64,000 nucleotides of DNA from an uncultured Clostridia bacterium (GTDB lineage Bacteria; Bacillota; Clostridia; Christensenellales; Pumilibacteraceae), in contig CANQFK010000001.1 of assembly GCA_947598585.1 (NCBI GenBank), positions 62,001-126,000 of the forward strand, read 5' to 3'. A program made the position numbers and the translations under genes. The notes beneath the pieces were generated by a model. It was not told where the DNA came from. It worked only from the letters and a program-made list of their open reading frames with translations, and made no database searches. This document shows positions 54,187 to 62,439 of the stretch, one piece after another (position 1 is the first letter of the stretch; each line of letters starts with the position of its first letter).

Positions 54187-55459
54187 CGAAAGAGAATCCA
54201 TATGTTATGAACTTTTATGCGATGTCTTTATAGACAACGCTTATTCTTCCTTGCAACTGAACAATTATCTCGAAAAAGTTGCGGACGAAAGGGACAGAGC
54301 GTATATCTCCAAGCTGTTTTACGGCGTTCTCGAAAAAAACGTTCAATTTGATTATATTATCCGAAAACTTGCAAGCAAAAGACCGAAAGCAAGCGTAGGA
54401 ATTCTGATAAAGATCGGACTATATAGACTAAGATATATGAATGCGCCTTCCTATGCAGCCATAAACGAAACGGTAGAACTTGCCAAGAGAGTTGGAAAGG
54501 GCGGATTGGCGGGCTTTATAAATGCGATATTGCGAAAAAGCGAAACGTTTTTGCTCCCGCAAGAAAAAGATGTATCCGAATCCGTTTATTTGTCCGTAAA
54601 TTACAGTGTTTCCGTATGGATAGTCGAAAAACTTATTTTTCAATACGGTTATGATTTTACACGAAAATTTTTGGATCATGAACCTGATCGTCGGACGCAT
54701 ATAAGATACAACAGCAGGCTGATCACAAAGGAAGAATTTGAAAAAAAGTTGGCGAATTCAGACTTTGTCAGAAGTAAATTGGGATATTATGTCACGCATA
54801 ATATGCTCAACGAATTGAAAAAGTCGGATTTTACGGTGCAATCATTGTCGTCTATGATAGCGTCATCATGTTATCTTCCGAACGATCTTGCCGCTTTTCC
54901 GACGATATTGGATCTTTGCGGCGCGCCCGGCGGTAAGTCGGTTTATATCGAAGAGTTGTGCCCCACGGCAAAGATCTATTGTTGTGATCTTCATCCGCAC
55001 AGAGTGGAACTTATCAAAAAATATGCTAAGAGAATGAGATCGGATATCATTCCCACGCTCAACGACGCGACAAAGATATCGCCCGAATGGATAAATAAAT
55101 TCGATGTCGTAATATGCGACGTTCCGTGCAGCGGGCTCGGAGTATATAAAAACAAACCCGATATTTTGTTCAACAAAAAGCCTGAAGATATAGTCAAGAT
55201 ACGAGAGTTGCAAGCCAATATTTTGGACAACGCCAAGAACTATGTTAAAGTGGGCGGCGTTTTGAATTATTCGACTTGCACTATATTGCGTGAAGAAAAC
55301 GACGACAATATCAAGGAGTTTTTGGAACTTAACAAGAATTTTGCGTTGGATAAGATCGTTTTGCCCTTTGTTGCGGAGAACGACGGGATTGTCAGGTTGT
55401 TCCCGCATATTGACGGTTGCGACGGGTTTTTCGTTGCGCGCATGAGGAGGATCTCATGA
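54176..55459 (+). CDS. rsmB: 16S rRNA (cytosine-967-C5) methyltransferase
   Basis: NOL1/NOP2/Sun methyltransferase with an N-terminal NusB-like RNA-binding domain (about 1-140; FYGVLEKNVQFDYIIRKL, NAPSYAAINETVELAK). The catalytic domain has LCGAPGGKSVYIEEL for SAM, and the paired cysteine motifs DVPCSGLGVYKNKPDI and YSTCTILREENDDNI. The 427-residue length is standard. The start is TTG at 54176, inside fmt, with GGAG upstream; no in-frame ATG lies near. Palindrome copy 7 is inside it. Confidence 0.94.
   Translation: MANNERESICYELLCDVFIDNAYSSLQLNNYLEKVADERDRAYISKLFYGVLEKNVQFDYIIRKLASKRPKASVGILIKIGLYRLRYMNAPSYAAINETVELAKRVGKGGLAGFINAILRKSETFLLPQEKDVSESVYLSVNYSVSVWIVEKLIFQYGYDFTRKFLDHEPDRRTHIRYNSRLITKEEFEKKLANSDFVRSKLGYYVTHNMLNELKKSDFTVQSLSSMIASSCYLPNDLAAFPTILDLCGAPGGKSVYIEELCPTAKIYCCDLHPHRVELIKKYAKRMRSDIIPTLNDATKISPEWINKFDVVICDVPCSGLGVYKNKPDILFNKKPEDIVKIRELQANILDNAKNYVKVGGVLNYSTCTILREENDDNIKEFLELNKNFALDKIVLPFVAENDGIVRLFPHIDGCDGFFVARMRRIS
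54784..54804. repeat. palindrome copy 7, inside rsmB
   Basis: ATATTATG-TCACG-CATAATAT: perfect 8-bp arms with a 5-base centre. Its centre read on the minus strand is CGTGA, as in copies 4 and 6. Confidence 0.65.
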
Positions 55460-56511
55460 TAAATCTTTTGGATCTTACATATGACGAACTGAGCGAGGTC
55501 GTAAAATTAGAGCCGTCGTACAGGGTCAAACAGCTTTTTGCGGGCTTACAAAGCGGATACAAGATCTCCGAAATTTCGGCTTTGCCGCTACCTGTCAGAG
55601 AGGCTCTTGGCGATTATGCGGTAGGGGTGGATATTGACGAAACGTTCCGATCGGTCGACGGCTCGGAGAAGTATTTGTACAGATTGAGCGACGGCAATAT
55701 AATTGAGGGCGTGTATATGCCTCATGACTATGGCAACACTTTATGCGTTTCGACTCAGGTGGGTTGCCGCATGGGTTGCGCGTTTTGCGCGTCGGGCATA
55801 GGCGGGCTCGTAAGGGATCTTACGCCGGGCGAAATGCTCGGGCAGGTCTTGTCGGTAAACAGATCGCATGGCGGAACGATCAAAGATCGTAAGATCACCA
55901 ATCTGGTCCTTATGGGAAGCGGAGAACCCCTCGATAACTATGATAATGTGATAAAATTTCTCAAACTTGTTTCTTCCAAAGACGGGATCAATATAGGGAC
56001 AAGAAATATTTCGCTCTCTACATGCGGTATAGTAGAGAATATTTACAGGCTGGCAGATGAAAACCTTGGGGTAACGCTGTCCGTTTCTCTGCATGCTACC
56101 ACCGACGAAACGAGGCGCGAACTTATGCCCATAGCCAATAAATACACCTTGGCGCAGCTTATCGCTGCGGTAAAATATTATTTTGCAAAGACGGGTAGAC
56201 GTATAATTTTCGAATATTCCATGATAAAGGGTAAAAATATAGATTATTTCGACGTCGTACGTCTTGAAAGAATGGTCAAAGGTTTTTCTTGCCATGTCAA
56301 TCTTATCATGCTCAATACGGTAAAGGAAAAAAATTTGCAAGGCTGTACTTTGGCGGAGGCGAGAAGATTTTCGGAAAGGCTCAGATCCCGAAATATCTCC
56401 GCAACTATAAGGAAGTCTTTCGGAAACGATATCGGCGGGGCTTGCGGACAACTCAGGCGCAGCCGCATAAATGATAAAAAAACGACCGAGAAAGGAGAAA
56501 AGAATGAATAA
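55456..56511 (+). CDS. rlmN: 23S rRNA A2503 / tRNA A37 C2-methyltransferase
   Basis: Radical-SAM methyltransferase. The 351-residue protein has the 4Fe-4S motif at Cys104, Cys108 and Cys111 (GCRMGCAFCASG), preceded by YMPHDYGNTLCVSTQ, and the C-terminal catalytic cysteine in GGACGQL. The ATG at 55456 overlaps the rsmB stop (ATGA) and follows GAGGAGG. The end overlaps rpe by 8 bases. In Bacillus prpC, prkC and rsgA come next; they are missing here. Confidence 0.96.
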   Translation: MINLLDLTYDELSEVVKLEPSYRVKQLFAGLQSGYKISEISALPLPVREALGDYAVGVDIDETFRSVDGSEKYLYRLSDGNIIEGVYMPHDYGNTLCVSTQVGCRMGCAFCASGIGGLVRDLTPGEMLGQVLSVNRSHGGTIKDRKITNLVLMGSGEPLDNYDNVIKFLKLVSSKDGINIGTRNISLSTCGIVENIYRLADENLGVTLSVSLHATTDETRRELMPIANKYTLAQLIAAVKYYFAKTGRRIIFEYSMIKGKNIDYFDVVRLERMVKGFSCHVNLIMLNTVKEKNLQGCTLAEARRFSERLRSRNISATIRKSFGNDIGGACGQLRRSRINDKKTTEKGEKNE

Positions 56512-57154
56512 AACAATTATTGCGCCGTCGATTTTGAGCGCGGATTTCGCTCATATAGGCGAAGAGATCAAAAGAATGGAAAAAGCGGGCGCGGATTGGA
56601 TACATTGCGACGTAATGGACGGAATTTTTGTGCCGAACATCACTTTCGGGCCGAAAATGATAAAAGACATTCGCAAACTGACCGATCTTGTGTTGGACGT
56701 TCATCTTATGATAACCGAGCCAATACGTTATGTCGAGCAGTTTGTCACAGCGGGCGCGGACTATGTAACGATACATGTCGAGGCCACCGACAAGGTAGAC
56801 GAAACTTTGGACAAGATAAAGAAGTTGGGCTGTAAGTGCGGCGCGGTGATAAGCCCGCAAACGCCCGTAGACGCGTTGAAAAGTTTTATTTCAAAATGCG
56901 ATCTTGCGCTCGTTATGAGCGTGCACCCCGGCTTCGGCGGACAAAAATTCATAGAAAGTTCGCTATCTAAGGTCAAAGAATTGAGGGATATGATAGATAG
57001 GATCAATCCCAATTGTATTTTGGAGATAGACGGCGGAATAACCGAGGAAAATATAGGCGATGTAAAACGAGCGGGCGTGGAGGCTATTGTCGCGGGCAGC
57101 GCAATTTTCGGCAGCGCCGATCCCGCCGCGACCATAAAGAGAATGAGATCATGA
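56504..57154 (+). CDS. rpe: ribulose-phosphate 3-epimerase
   Basis: Pentose-phosphate pathway enzyme interconverting ribulose and xylulose 5-phosphates. The 216-residue TIM barrel has IAPSILSADFAHIGEEI, the metal-binding HCDVMDGIFVPNITFG, VHPGFGGQKF and EIDGGITEENI. The ATG at 56504 follows AAAGGAG; earlier in-frame starts lie within rlmN. The end overlaps thiN by four bases. Confidence 0.97.
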   Translation: MNKTIIAPSILSADFAHIGEEIKRMEKAGADWIHCDVMDGIFVPNITFGPKMIKDIRKLTDLVLDVHLMITEPIRYVEQFVTAGADYVTIHVEATDKVDETLDKIKKLGCKCGAVISPQTPVDALKSFISKCDLALVMSVHPGFGGQKFIESSLSKVKELRDMIDRINPNCILEIDGGITEENIGDVKRAGVEAIVAGSAIFGSADPAATIKRMRS

Positions 57155-57765
57155 AAAAAGGCATTATTTTTTTGAATGGGAACGCGCCCGCAAGGGAAAC
57201 GCTTGAAAAATTGGATTTTTCGGATAAGGTGGTCGTTTGTGCGGACGGAGCCTACAACTATCTGAAAGACTTCGATCACAGACCCGACGTTTTGCTTGGA
57301 GATTTCGATTCGATCTCTTCCGCGCCTTGCGGAGTGGAAGTAAAAAAATTTCCCGTCGATAAGGATTATACCGACGGGCATTTGGCTGTTCTCGAAATGC
57401 GCGATAGGGGGGTCGCCGAGGTGGAAATATACGGCGCTTACGGCGGCAGACCCGATCATGAATATGCCAACTATGCTTTGCTTGCTCTCGCAAATTCGCT
57501 GGGGATAAAAGCTGTTATAAAGGGCGATTACGATATCTATTTCGTCACCGACTCCATAAAACTCGATGTAAGGATCGGCGCCACCGTTTCTTTGGTACCA
57601 TACAGCGACATGGCGCATATAATAACTACCAAAGGATTGAAGTTCGACGCTTCATCGCTCACGCTCAATAAGTTGCATCTCATCGGAATGTCCAATACGG
57701 CAGTAAACGATGAAATATATGTTGAGCTGACGGGAAGCATATTGCTTTTTGTCCAAAGGAGATGA
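57151..57765 (+). CDS. thiN: thiamine pyrophosphokinase
   Basis: Converts thiamine to thiamine diphosphate, the cofactor of Dxs and the KOR complex encoded in this window. The 204-residue protein has CADGAYNYL, the substrate motif LLGDFDSI, DKDYTDGHLA and GAYGGRPDHEYAN, all diagnostic of the family, with a C-terminal beta-rich domain. Starts inside the rpe stop (ATGA). spoVM begins 4 bases after its stop. Confidence 0.95.
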   Translation: MKKGIIFLNGNAPARETLEKLDFSDKVVVCADGAYNYLKDFDHRPDVLLGDFDSISSAPCGVEVKKFPVDKDYTDGHLAVLEMRDRGVAEVEIYGAYGGRPDHEYANYALLALANSLGIKAVIKGDYDIYFVTDSIKLDVRIGATVSLVPYSDMAHIITTKGLKFDASSLTLNKLHLIGMSNTAVNDEIYVELTGSILLFVQRR

Positions 57766-57768
57766 ACC

Positions 57769-57840
57769 ATGACGATTATTTGTTTCAAGGTGCCGAAAAT
57801 ACTCGGTAAGATATTGGGACTGTTTTTCAAAAAGGATTAA
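57769..57840 (+). CDS. spoVM: SpoVM-like amphipathic spore-coat anchor peptide, 23 residues
   Basis: A 23-codon gene just after thiN. The peptide MTIICFKVPKILGKILGLFF(KKD) matches the SpoVM pattern: a short hydrophobic start, Lys-x-Pro with the conserved proline at position 9, Lys-x-Leu-Gly, a hydrophobic helix with spaced lysines, and a basic end. SpoVM recognises the curved forespore membrane and anchors the SpoIVA coat platform. Bacillus SpoVM is 26 residues; this is three shorter. AAGGAG lies 6 bases before the ATG, and thiN-spoVM-rpmB is the conserved order. Confidence 0.88.
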   Translation: MTIICFKVPKILGKILGLFFKKD

Positions 57841-57874
57841 AGTTCCGATAGGTCCGAAAAGAGTATAAAAAAAT

Positions 57875-57900
57875 TGTGTCTTTTTTCAGACACATTTTTT
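57875..57900. terminator. bidirectional terminator between spoVM and rpmB
   Basis: TGTGTCT (57875-57881) pairs with AGACACA (57888-57894) around a 6-base loop, followed by T6 on the plus strand and a run of T on the minus strand. It separates the convergent spoVM and rpmB genes. Confidence 0.9.
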
Positions 57901-57928
57901 ATCATTTCAAATAATATAAATAAAACGG

Positions 57929-58111
57929 TTAACTCTTTTTGCTTGTTCTCATGCAACGGGTGCAAACGTATTCGTTGGAAACGACTCCGTCTATTTCAAC
58001 CTGAACCTTATGAACGTTGGCGTTGAATGTGCGCTTTGTTCTTCTGTTGGAGTGGCTGACATTATTGCCGCTTGTGCGTCCCTTTCCGCAAATAACGCAA
58101 ACTCTACTCAT
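57929..58111 (-). CDS. rpmB: 50S ribosomal protein L28
   Basis: The 60-residue protein has [20 protein letters not shown], the L28 signature, and [14 protein letters not shown]. It has two CxxC pairs (Cys5-Cys8 and Cys36-Cys39 region, VCTRCM), so it is the zinc-binding form. It lies on the minus strand, as in Bacillus. AGGTG precedes the start. Confidence 0.97.
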   Translation of the reverse strand: MSRVCVICGKGRTSGNNVSHSNRRTKRTFNANVHKVQVEIDGVVSNEYVCTRCMRTSKKS

Positions 58112-58141
58112 AATAACACCTCCGAAATGAATTGCCTAAAA

Positions 58142-58170
58142 AATATATCATAAAGCAAATAAAAAAGCAA
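58142..58170 (-). promoter_or_regulatory. promoter of rpmB
   Basis: On the minus strand TTGCTT (58165-58170) and TATATT (58142-58147) with a 17-base spacer, 30 bases before the start codon. Confidence 0.7.
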
Positions 58171-58242
58171 CTAAAAATAGGGGGGTAAAAAGCCGAAAAT
58201 GCTTTAAAATTTAAATTTTTTTTAATTTAGCCCTAAAAACTC

Positions 58243-58271
58243 TTGCAATTAACGACCAAATAATATAAACT
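58243..58271 (+). promoter_or_regulatory. possible promoter of asp23-fakA
   Basis: TTGCAA (58243-58248) with TAAACT (58266-58271) at 17 bases; TATAAA at 58264-58269 is an alternative -10 at 15 bases. Confidence 0.5.
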
Positions 58272-58356
58272 ATTATTGTGGCAATATGTTCACGATTATA
58301 GAATTTGTTTGACTTACGATCTTGGAAATAGGATCGGGCGGTTATAAGGAATTATA

Positions 58357-58707
58357 ATGAGCGTTAATACTTCAAATGCATACGGCAGAATAACTATCAC
58401 CGAAGAAGCTATTGCACAGATAGCCGGTTGTTCCGCGCTCGAATGCTATGGAGTAGTCGAACTTGTTTCCAAAAGACTTGCGGACAGCGTTGCGGATCTT
58501 TTTCGTAAATCCAAAAATTCGCAAGGCGTACGCGTTTTGGCGAGCGGCGACAGGATCTTCATTGACATTTATATCATTCTCAAATACGGCGTCAATATCG
58601 AAGCTGTTGCGCATAGCCTGAAAAAATCTGTTAAATATGATGTGGAAAAGTTTTCCGGTATGGTCGTTGATACGATCAACGTCAATGTTTTGGGCATAAA
58701 AGTTTAG
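58357..58707 (+). CDS. Asp23/Gls24 family envelope stress protein
   Basis: A 116-residue protein of the Asp23/Gls24 family (YloU in Bacillus): YGRITITEEAIAQIAGCSALECYGVVEL and IDIYIILKYGVNIEAVAHSLKKSVKYDV are the conserved segments. Such proteins associate with the membrane and affect envelope homeostasis; the adjacent partner is the fatty-acid kinase FakA. TAAGGAATT precedes the start. Confidence 0.94.
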   Translation: MSVNTSNAYGRITITEEAIAQIAGCSALECYGVVELVSKRLADSVADLFRKSKNSQGVRVLASGDRIFIDIYIILKYGVNIEAVAHSLKKSVKYDVEKFSGMVVDTINVNVLGIKV

Positions 58708-58743
58708 GGACCGGCTAATTCCGCATCGAAGAAAGGAGAAAGT

Positions 58744-60381
58744 ATGGTTAAATCGATAACTGGCAATATGTTTCGTAAAATGATTTTGAACGGAGCTAAG
58801 CTGATAGACTTGAACAAGGAGCATGTGGACGCGCTGAACGTCTTTCCCGTTCCCGACGGAGATACGGGTACAAACATGTCGCTTACAATGCTGTCGGCTG
58901 CCAAGGAAGTCACGAACTGTCAAAGCAACAAAATGCTCGACATTTGCGACGCGTTGAGCAAGGGCGCCCTCAGAGGAGCGAGAGGCAACAGCGGCGTAAT
59001 ACTCAGTCAGATACTCAAAGGCATGGCTTCGGTCATGGCTGCAAACGAAACTATCACTCCCAAAGCGTTTGCAAAGGGATTGGAAAAAGGTACTTCGGTC
59101 GCATATATGGCGGTCACCAAACCCAAAGAAGGTACGATCCTTACCGTCGTTAAGGCGATGAGCGAGTACGCGGCAAAGAATGCCAAAAAGACCGATATGG
59201 AAACTTTGATGAAAGATACCATAGCGGCGGGCGAAGAGGCATTGAAACTCACTCCCGAGTTATTGCCTATATTGAAAAAAGCGGGAGTGGTAGATGCCGG
59301 CGGCAGAGGTTTGCTTATTATAATGCAAGGCTTTTACAATGTTATTGCCGGCATAGAGGAAGAGAATATAGAGTTTGACGACAAGGTCAAACGTGAATCG
59401 ATATCCAAATATACCGAAGAGGCGCATTTTGATATTACCGATCTTTCGGACATCGAATTTGCATATTGCACGGAGTTCTTCATCATAAATATGCACAAAT
59501 GGACTACCGAAGCGGATATCGACAGATTCAGGGAAAAACTCATGACCATAGGCGATTGCGTCCTTGTCATCGGCGACCTTTCCATGGTAAAGGTGCACGT
59601 TCACTCAAATCAACCCGGTCTTGTGCTTACTCATGCGCTCGAACTCGGCGAACTTGACAAACTCAAAATAGAGAATATGCTCGAACAGAACAGGGCTATA
59701 CTCAATAAAAAGAAAGAGGAACTCAAACCTTATGGACTTGTTTCCGTTTGCGCGGGCGAGGGACTTGCCGCAATATTCAAGGATCTGCTTGTGGACAATA
59801 TTATCGAGGGCGGTCAGACCATGAACCCAAGCGCGGCGGACATAGCGCGCGCGTGCGATTCTATCGCGGCGGAAAATATTTTTGTATTCCCCAACAACAA
59901 GAATATAATCCTTGCCGCCGAACAAGCGAAAAATATCTCAAAGCGAAAACTTACCATAATCCCGACGGTGAATGTGCCGCAAGGACTTTCCGCCGTGCTG
60001 GCATTCAATCCCGAGGATACGCTCGAAAACAATATTCAGTTTATGACCGACGCAATAAACGGCATAAGAGCAGGCATGGTAACTTATGCGGTAAGAAGTA
60101 CGAATATCAACGATATGGAACTCAAAGAGGGCGATATAATCGGCATCGATTCCAAGGATATTGTCGCCAAGGGACCTGAGGTCAAAGAGGTGACCACGGA
60201 ACTTGTGGACAAGATGATGACGAATGACGTTTCCAATATAACGCTTTATTTCGGCAATAATGTCAAGGAAGAGGAAGCGAACGACGTTGCTCAGGAACTC
60301 ACCAAAAAATACAAACGATGCGACGTCGATATTCACTTCGGCGGACAGCCTTTGTATTATTATATAATTTCGTTAGAATAA
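58744..60381 (+). CDS. fakA: DAK2 domain fatty-acid kinase FakA (YloV)
   Basis: Phosphorylates fatty acids held by FakB/DegV proteins. The 545-residue protein has the N-terminal DhaL-type nucleotide site NVFPVPDGDTGTNMSLTML (aspartates 39, 41-type Mg ligands), SKGALRGARGNSGVILSQI, a middle domain with VVDAGGRGLLIIMQGF, and a C-terminal EDD-like domain. A DegV protein that may serve as its FakB partner is encoded at 20725. AAAGGAG precedes the ATG. Confidence 0.94.
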   Translation: MVKSITGNMFRKMILNGAKLIDLNKEHVDALNVFPVPDGDTGTNMSLTMLSAAKEVTNCQSNKMLDICDALSKGALRGARGNSGVILSQILKGMASVMAANETITPKAFAKGLEKGTSVAYMAVTKPKEGTILTVVKAMSEYAAKNAKKTDMETLMKDTIAAGEEALKLTPELLPILKKAGVVDAGGRGLLIIMQGFYNVIAGIEEENIEFDDKVKRESISKYTEEAHFDITDLSDIEFAYCTEFFIINMHKWTTEADIDRFREKLMTIGDCVLVIGDLSMVKVHVHSNQPGLVLTHALELGELDKLKIENMLEQNRAILNKKKEELKPYGLVSVCAGEGLAAIFKDLLVDNIIEGGQTMNPSAADIARACDSIAAENIFVFPNNKNIILAAEQAKNISKRKLTIIPTVNVPQGLSAVLAFNPEDTLENNIQFMTDAINGIRAGMVTYAVRSTNINDMELKEGDIIGIDSKDIVAKGPEVKEVTTELVDKMMTNDVSNITLYFGNNVKEEEANDVAQELTKKYKRCDVDIHFGGQPLYYYIISLE

Positions 60382-60388
60382 TAAATCA

Positions 60389-60425
60389 AAGAGAGGGACG
60401 CGCAGATCCCTCTCTTAGTTTATAT
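60389..60425 (+). terminator. terminator after fakA
   Basis: AAGAGAGGGA (60389-60398) pairs perfectly with TCCCTCTCTT (60407-60416), 10 bp with an 8-base loop, followed by AGTTTATAT. The T-tract is weak, so termination may be partial. Confidence 0.65.
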
Positions 60426-60483
60426 GGCAGGATCTGTCGGTTTAGCCGATCGAATGGCTTAATACAAGAATACTTTTTTATTT

Positions 60484-62439
60484 ATGCTTTTTGAGGAAAT
60501 AAAAGGTTTAGGGACAAAACGAATACAAAAACTCAGAGAGGCGGGGCTTACCTCGCCGTCGGATCTGCTTACCGTTTTTCCGAGCAAATATATCTTTCCC
60601 GAAAGCAAAATGGGCGATTTTTCGGCGGGCGACGAGGCTGCGCTCATTGTAAAGTGCATAAATGACCCCGTATGCAAATTCGTCAGAAAAGGATTGTCAT
60701 TTGTGCGCGCCGAATTTACCGACGGCGTCACGGAAGTGAGTTGCGTATGGTTCAATCAGCCGTTTGTAAAAAAGCAAATATTTATAGACAAGCGGTACGC
60801 AATAGTCGGCAGAGTAAAAAAGGCGGGAAGTAAAAACGAAATTTATGTTTCCGCTATGACTTCGGTGGATAACGACGGCGATATTGTAACGATTTACAGA
60901 CCGTATAACGGGATCCCCGCAAAGATCATAAAGGACGCAATATATCAGATCTTGGATAAAGTCACCATTCAAGGACAGATTTCGGACGAAATTTGCTTTG
61001 AAAATGACCTTTTGCCAATGAATTATTGCATAAATGCCATTCACAGACCGAAATTGCGTTCCGATCTGCTAAAAGCCAAGATGAGCGCCGCCATACAGAT
61101 CTTGTCGTACAATATCGCGGTTTTTAAGTATATAAAAGGTCGGGACGTCTTAAAAAAGAGCAAGCAATATAAAGACAACGGAGCGGCTTTAAAGAAAGCG
61201 ATAAGTTCGTTGCCTTTTGAATTGACCGAGGATCAATCATGCGCGCTTAAAAGCATTATCGCCGATCTTCATTCCGCAAAAAAGATGAACAGGCTTATAG
61301 AGGGGGACGTCGGTTGCGGCAAGACGATAGTCGCATTTTTGGCGATGTACTATGTCGCCTTGTCCGGATATCAGGCGGCGATGATGGCGCCCACCGAGAT
61401 CCTCGCTCGTCAGCATTATGCCAAGGCGCTTGATTTTTTCGGAAAATCGGGAATAAAATGCGAACTCATTTGCGGAAGTCAAGGCCGCGACAGGAGAGCG
61501 GAGGCGCTTTTCAATATCGAAACGGGCAATGCGCAGATCGTCATAGGCACGCACGCGCTGTTTCAGGGCGCCGTCGTTTTTAAGAATCTGGCGCTTACGG
61601 TCGCCGACGAACAGCAACGTTTCGGCGTCGAACAGCGAGGCAGTCTGGAAAACAAAGGCGATTATGTGGACAGCTTGGTCATGTCCGCAACTCCCATTCC
61701 GCGAACGCTCGCTTTGACTTTGTACGGGGATCTCGATATTTCGCTCATAAAAACTTTGCCTTTGAACAAGGCGAAAATCGCCACGAAATTTGTTCCGAAA
61801 CATAAGGAACAGAGCATGATAGATTATGTCTATCGCAAGTCGTTGGATGGCGAAAAGACATATATCGTTTGCCCGCGAGTGGACGACGATGACAGTATTT
61901 CGGCTGTTGCCGTATATAAAGAATTGAAAGCTAAGTACGGTGACATCGTGGGTGTGGTGTACGGGCAAATGAACGACGCCGAAAAAAATTCCGTCATGGA
62001 TCGGTTCGCCTCGGGAAAAATCAAAATTTTGGTTTGTACGACTGTCATAGAGGTGGGGATCGATGTGCCCGACGCTGTAAACATGATAATATATGACGCG
62101 GAAACATACGGATTAAGTCAACTTCACCAGCTGCGCGGAAGAGTGGGCAGAGGCGATAAGGACAGCTATTGCTTTATCGTAAGCAAGTATGACGATCCCG
62201 ACGAAAGGTTGAGATATTTCATAAGGACAAGCAATGGCTTCGAACTTGCCGAATACGACTTTAAGGTGCGCGGCGCGGGCGATTTTTTGGGTAAAAGGCA
62301 ACATGGCGCGGATCCTATTTTCGGAGATATAGGGATCAACGAGGAGATCCTTTCCCGCGCAAAACTTCTTGCGGACAAGATCGACGTTGATGATAACAAC
62401 GGTTCATTCGAATATATAAAAGGATTGACGCTCAATTGA
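60484..62439 (+). CDS. recG: ATP-dependent DNA helicase RecG
   Basis: Branch-migrating helicase for fork reversal and recombination. The 651-residue protein has the N-terminal wedge domain with IKGLGTKRIQKLREAG, Walker A EGDVGCGKTIVA, Walker B VADEQQRFGVEQR, SATPIPRTLALTLYGDLD, and the C-terminal motif VGRGDKDSYC and RGAGDFLGKRQHG. No Shine-Dalgarno is visible before the ATG at 60484, nor a clear consensus promoter, although a terminator precedes it. It overlaps comEC by four bases (TTGA). Confidence 0.96.
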   Translation: MLFEEIKGLGTKRIQKLREAGLTSPSDLLTVFPSKYIFPESKMGDFSAGDEAALIVKCINDPVCKFVRKGLSFVRAEFTDGVTEVSCVWFNQPFVKKQIFIDKRYAIVGRVKKAGSKNEIYVSAMTSVDNDGDIVTIYRPYNGIPAKIIKDAIYQILDKVTIQGQISDEICFENDLLPMNYCINAIHRPKLRSDLLKAKMSAAIQILSYNIAVFKYIKGRDVLKKSKQYKDNGAALKKAISSLPFELTEDQSCALKSIIADLHSAKKMNRLIEGDVGCGKTIVAFLAMYYVALSGYQAAMMAPTEILARQHYAKALDFFGKSGIKCELICGSQGRDRRAEALFNIETGNAQIVIGTHALFQGAVVFKNLALTVADEQQRFGVEQRGSLENKGDYVDSLVMSATPIPRTLALTLYGDLDISLIKTLPLNKAKIATKFVPKHKEQSMIDYVYRKSLDGEKTYIVCPRVDDDDSISAVAVYKELKAKYGDIVGVVYGQMNDAEKNSVMDRFASGKIKILVCTTVIEVGIDVPDAVNMIIYDAETYGLSQLHQLRGRVGRGDKDSYCFIVSKYDDPDERLRYFIRTSNGFELAEYDFKVRGAGDFLGKRQHGADPIFGDIGINEEILSRAKLLADKIDVDDNNGSFEYIKGLTLN

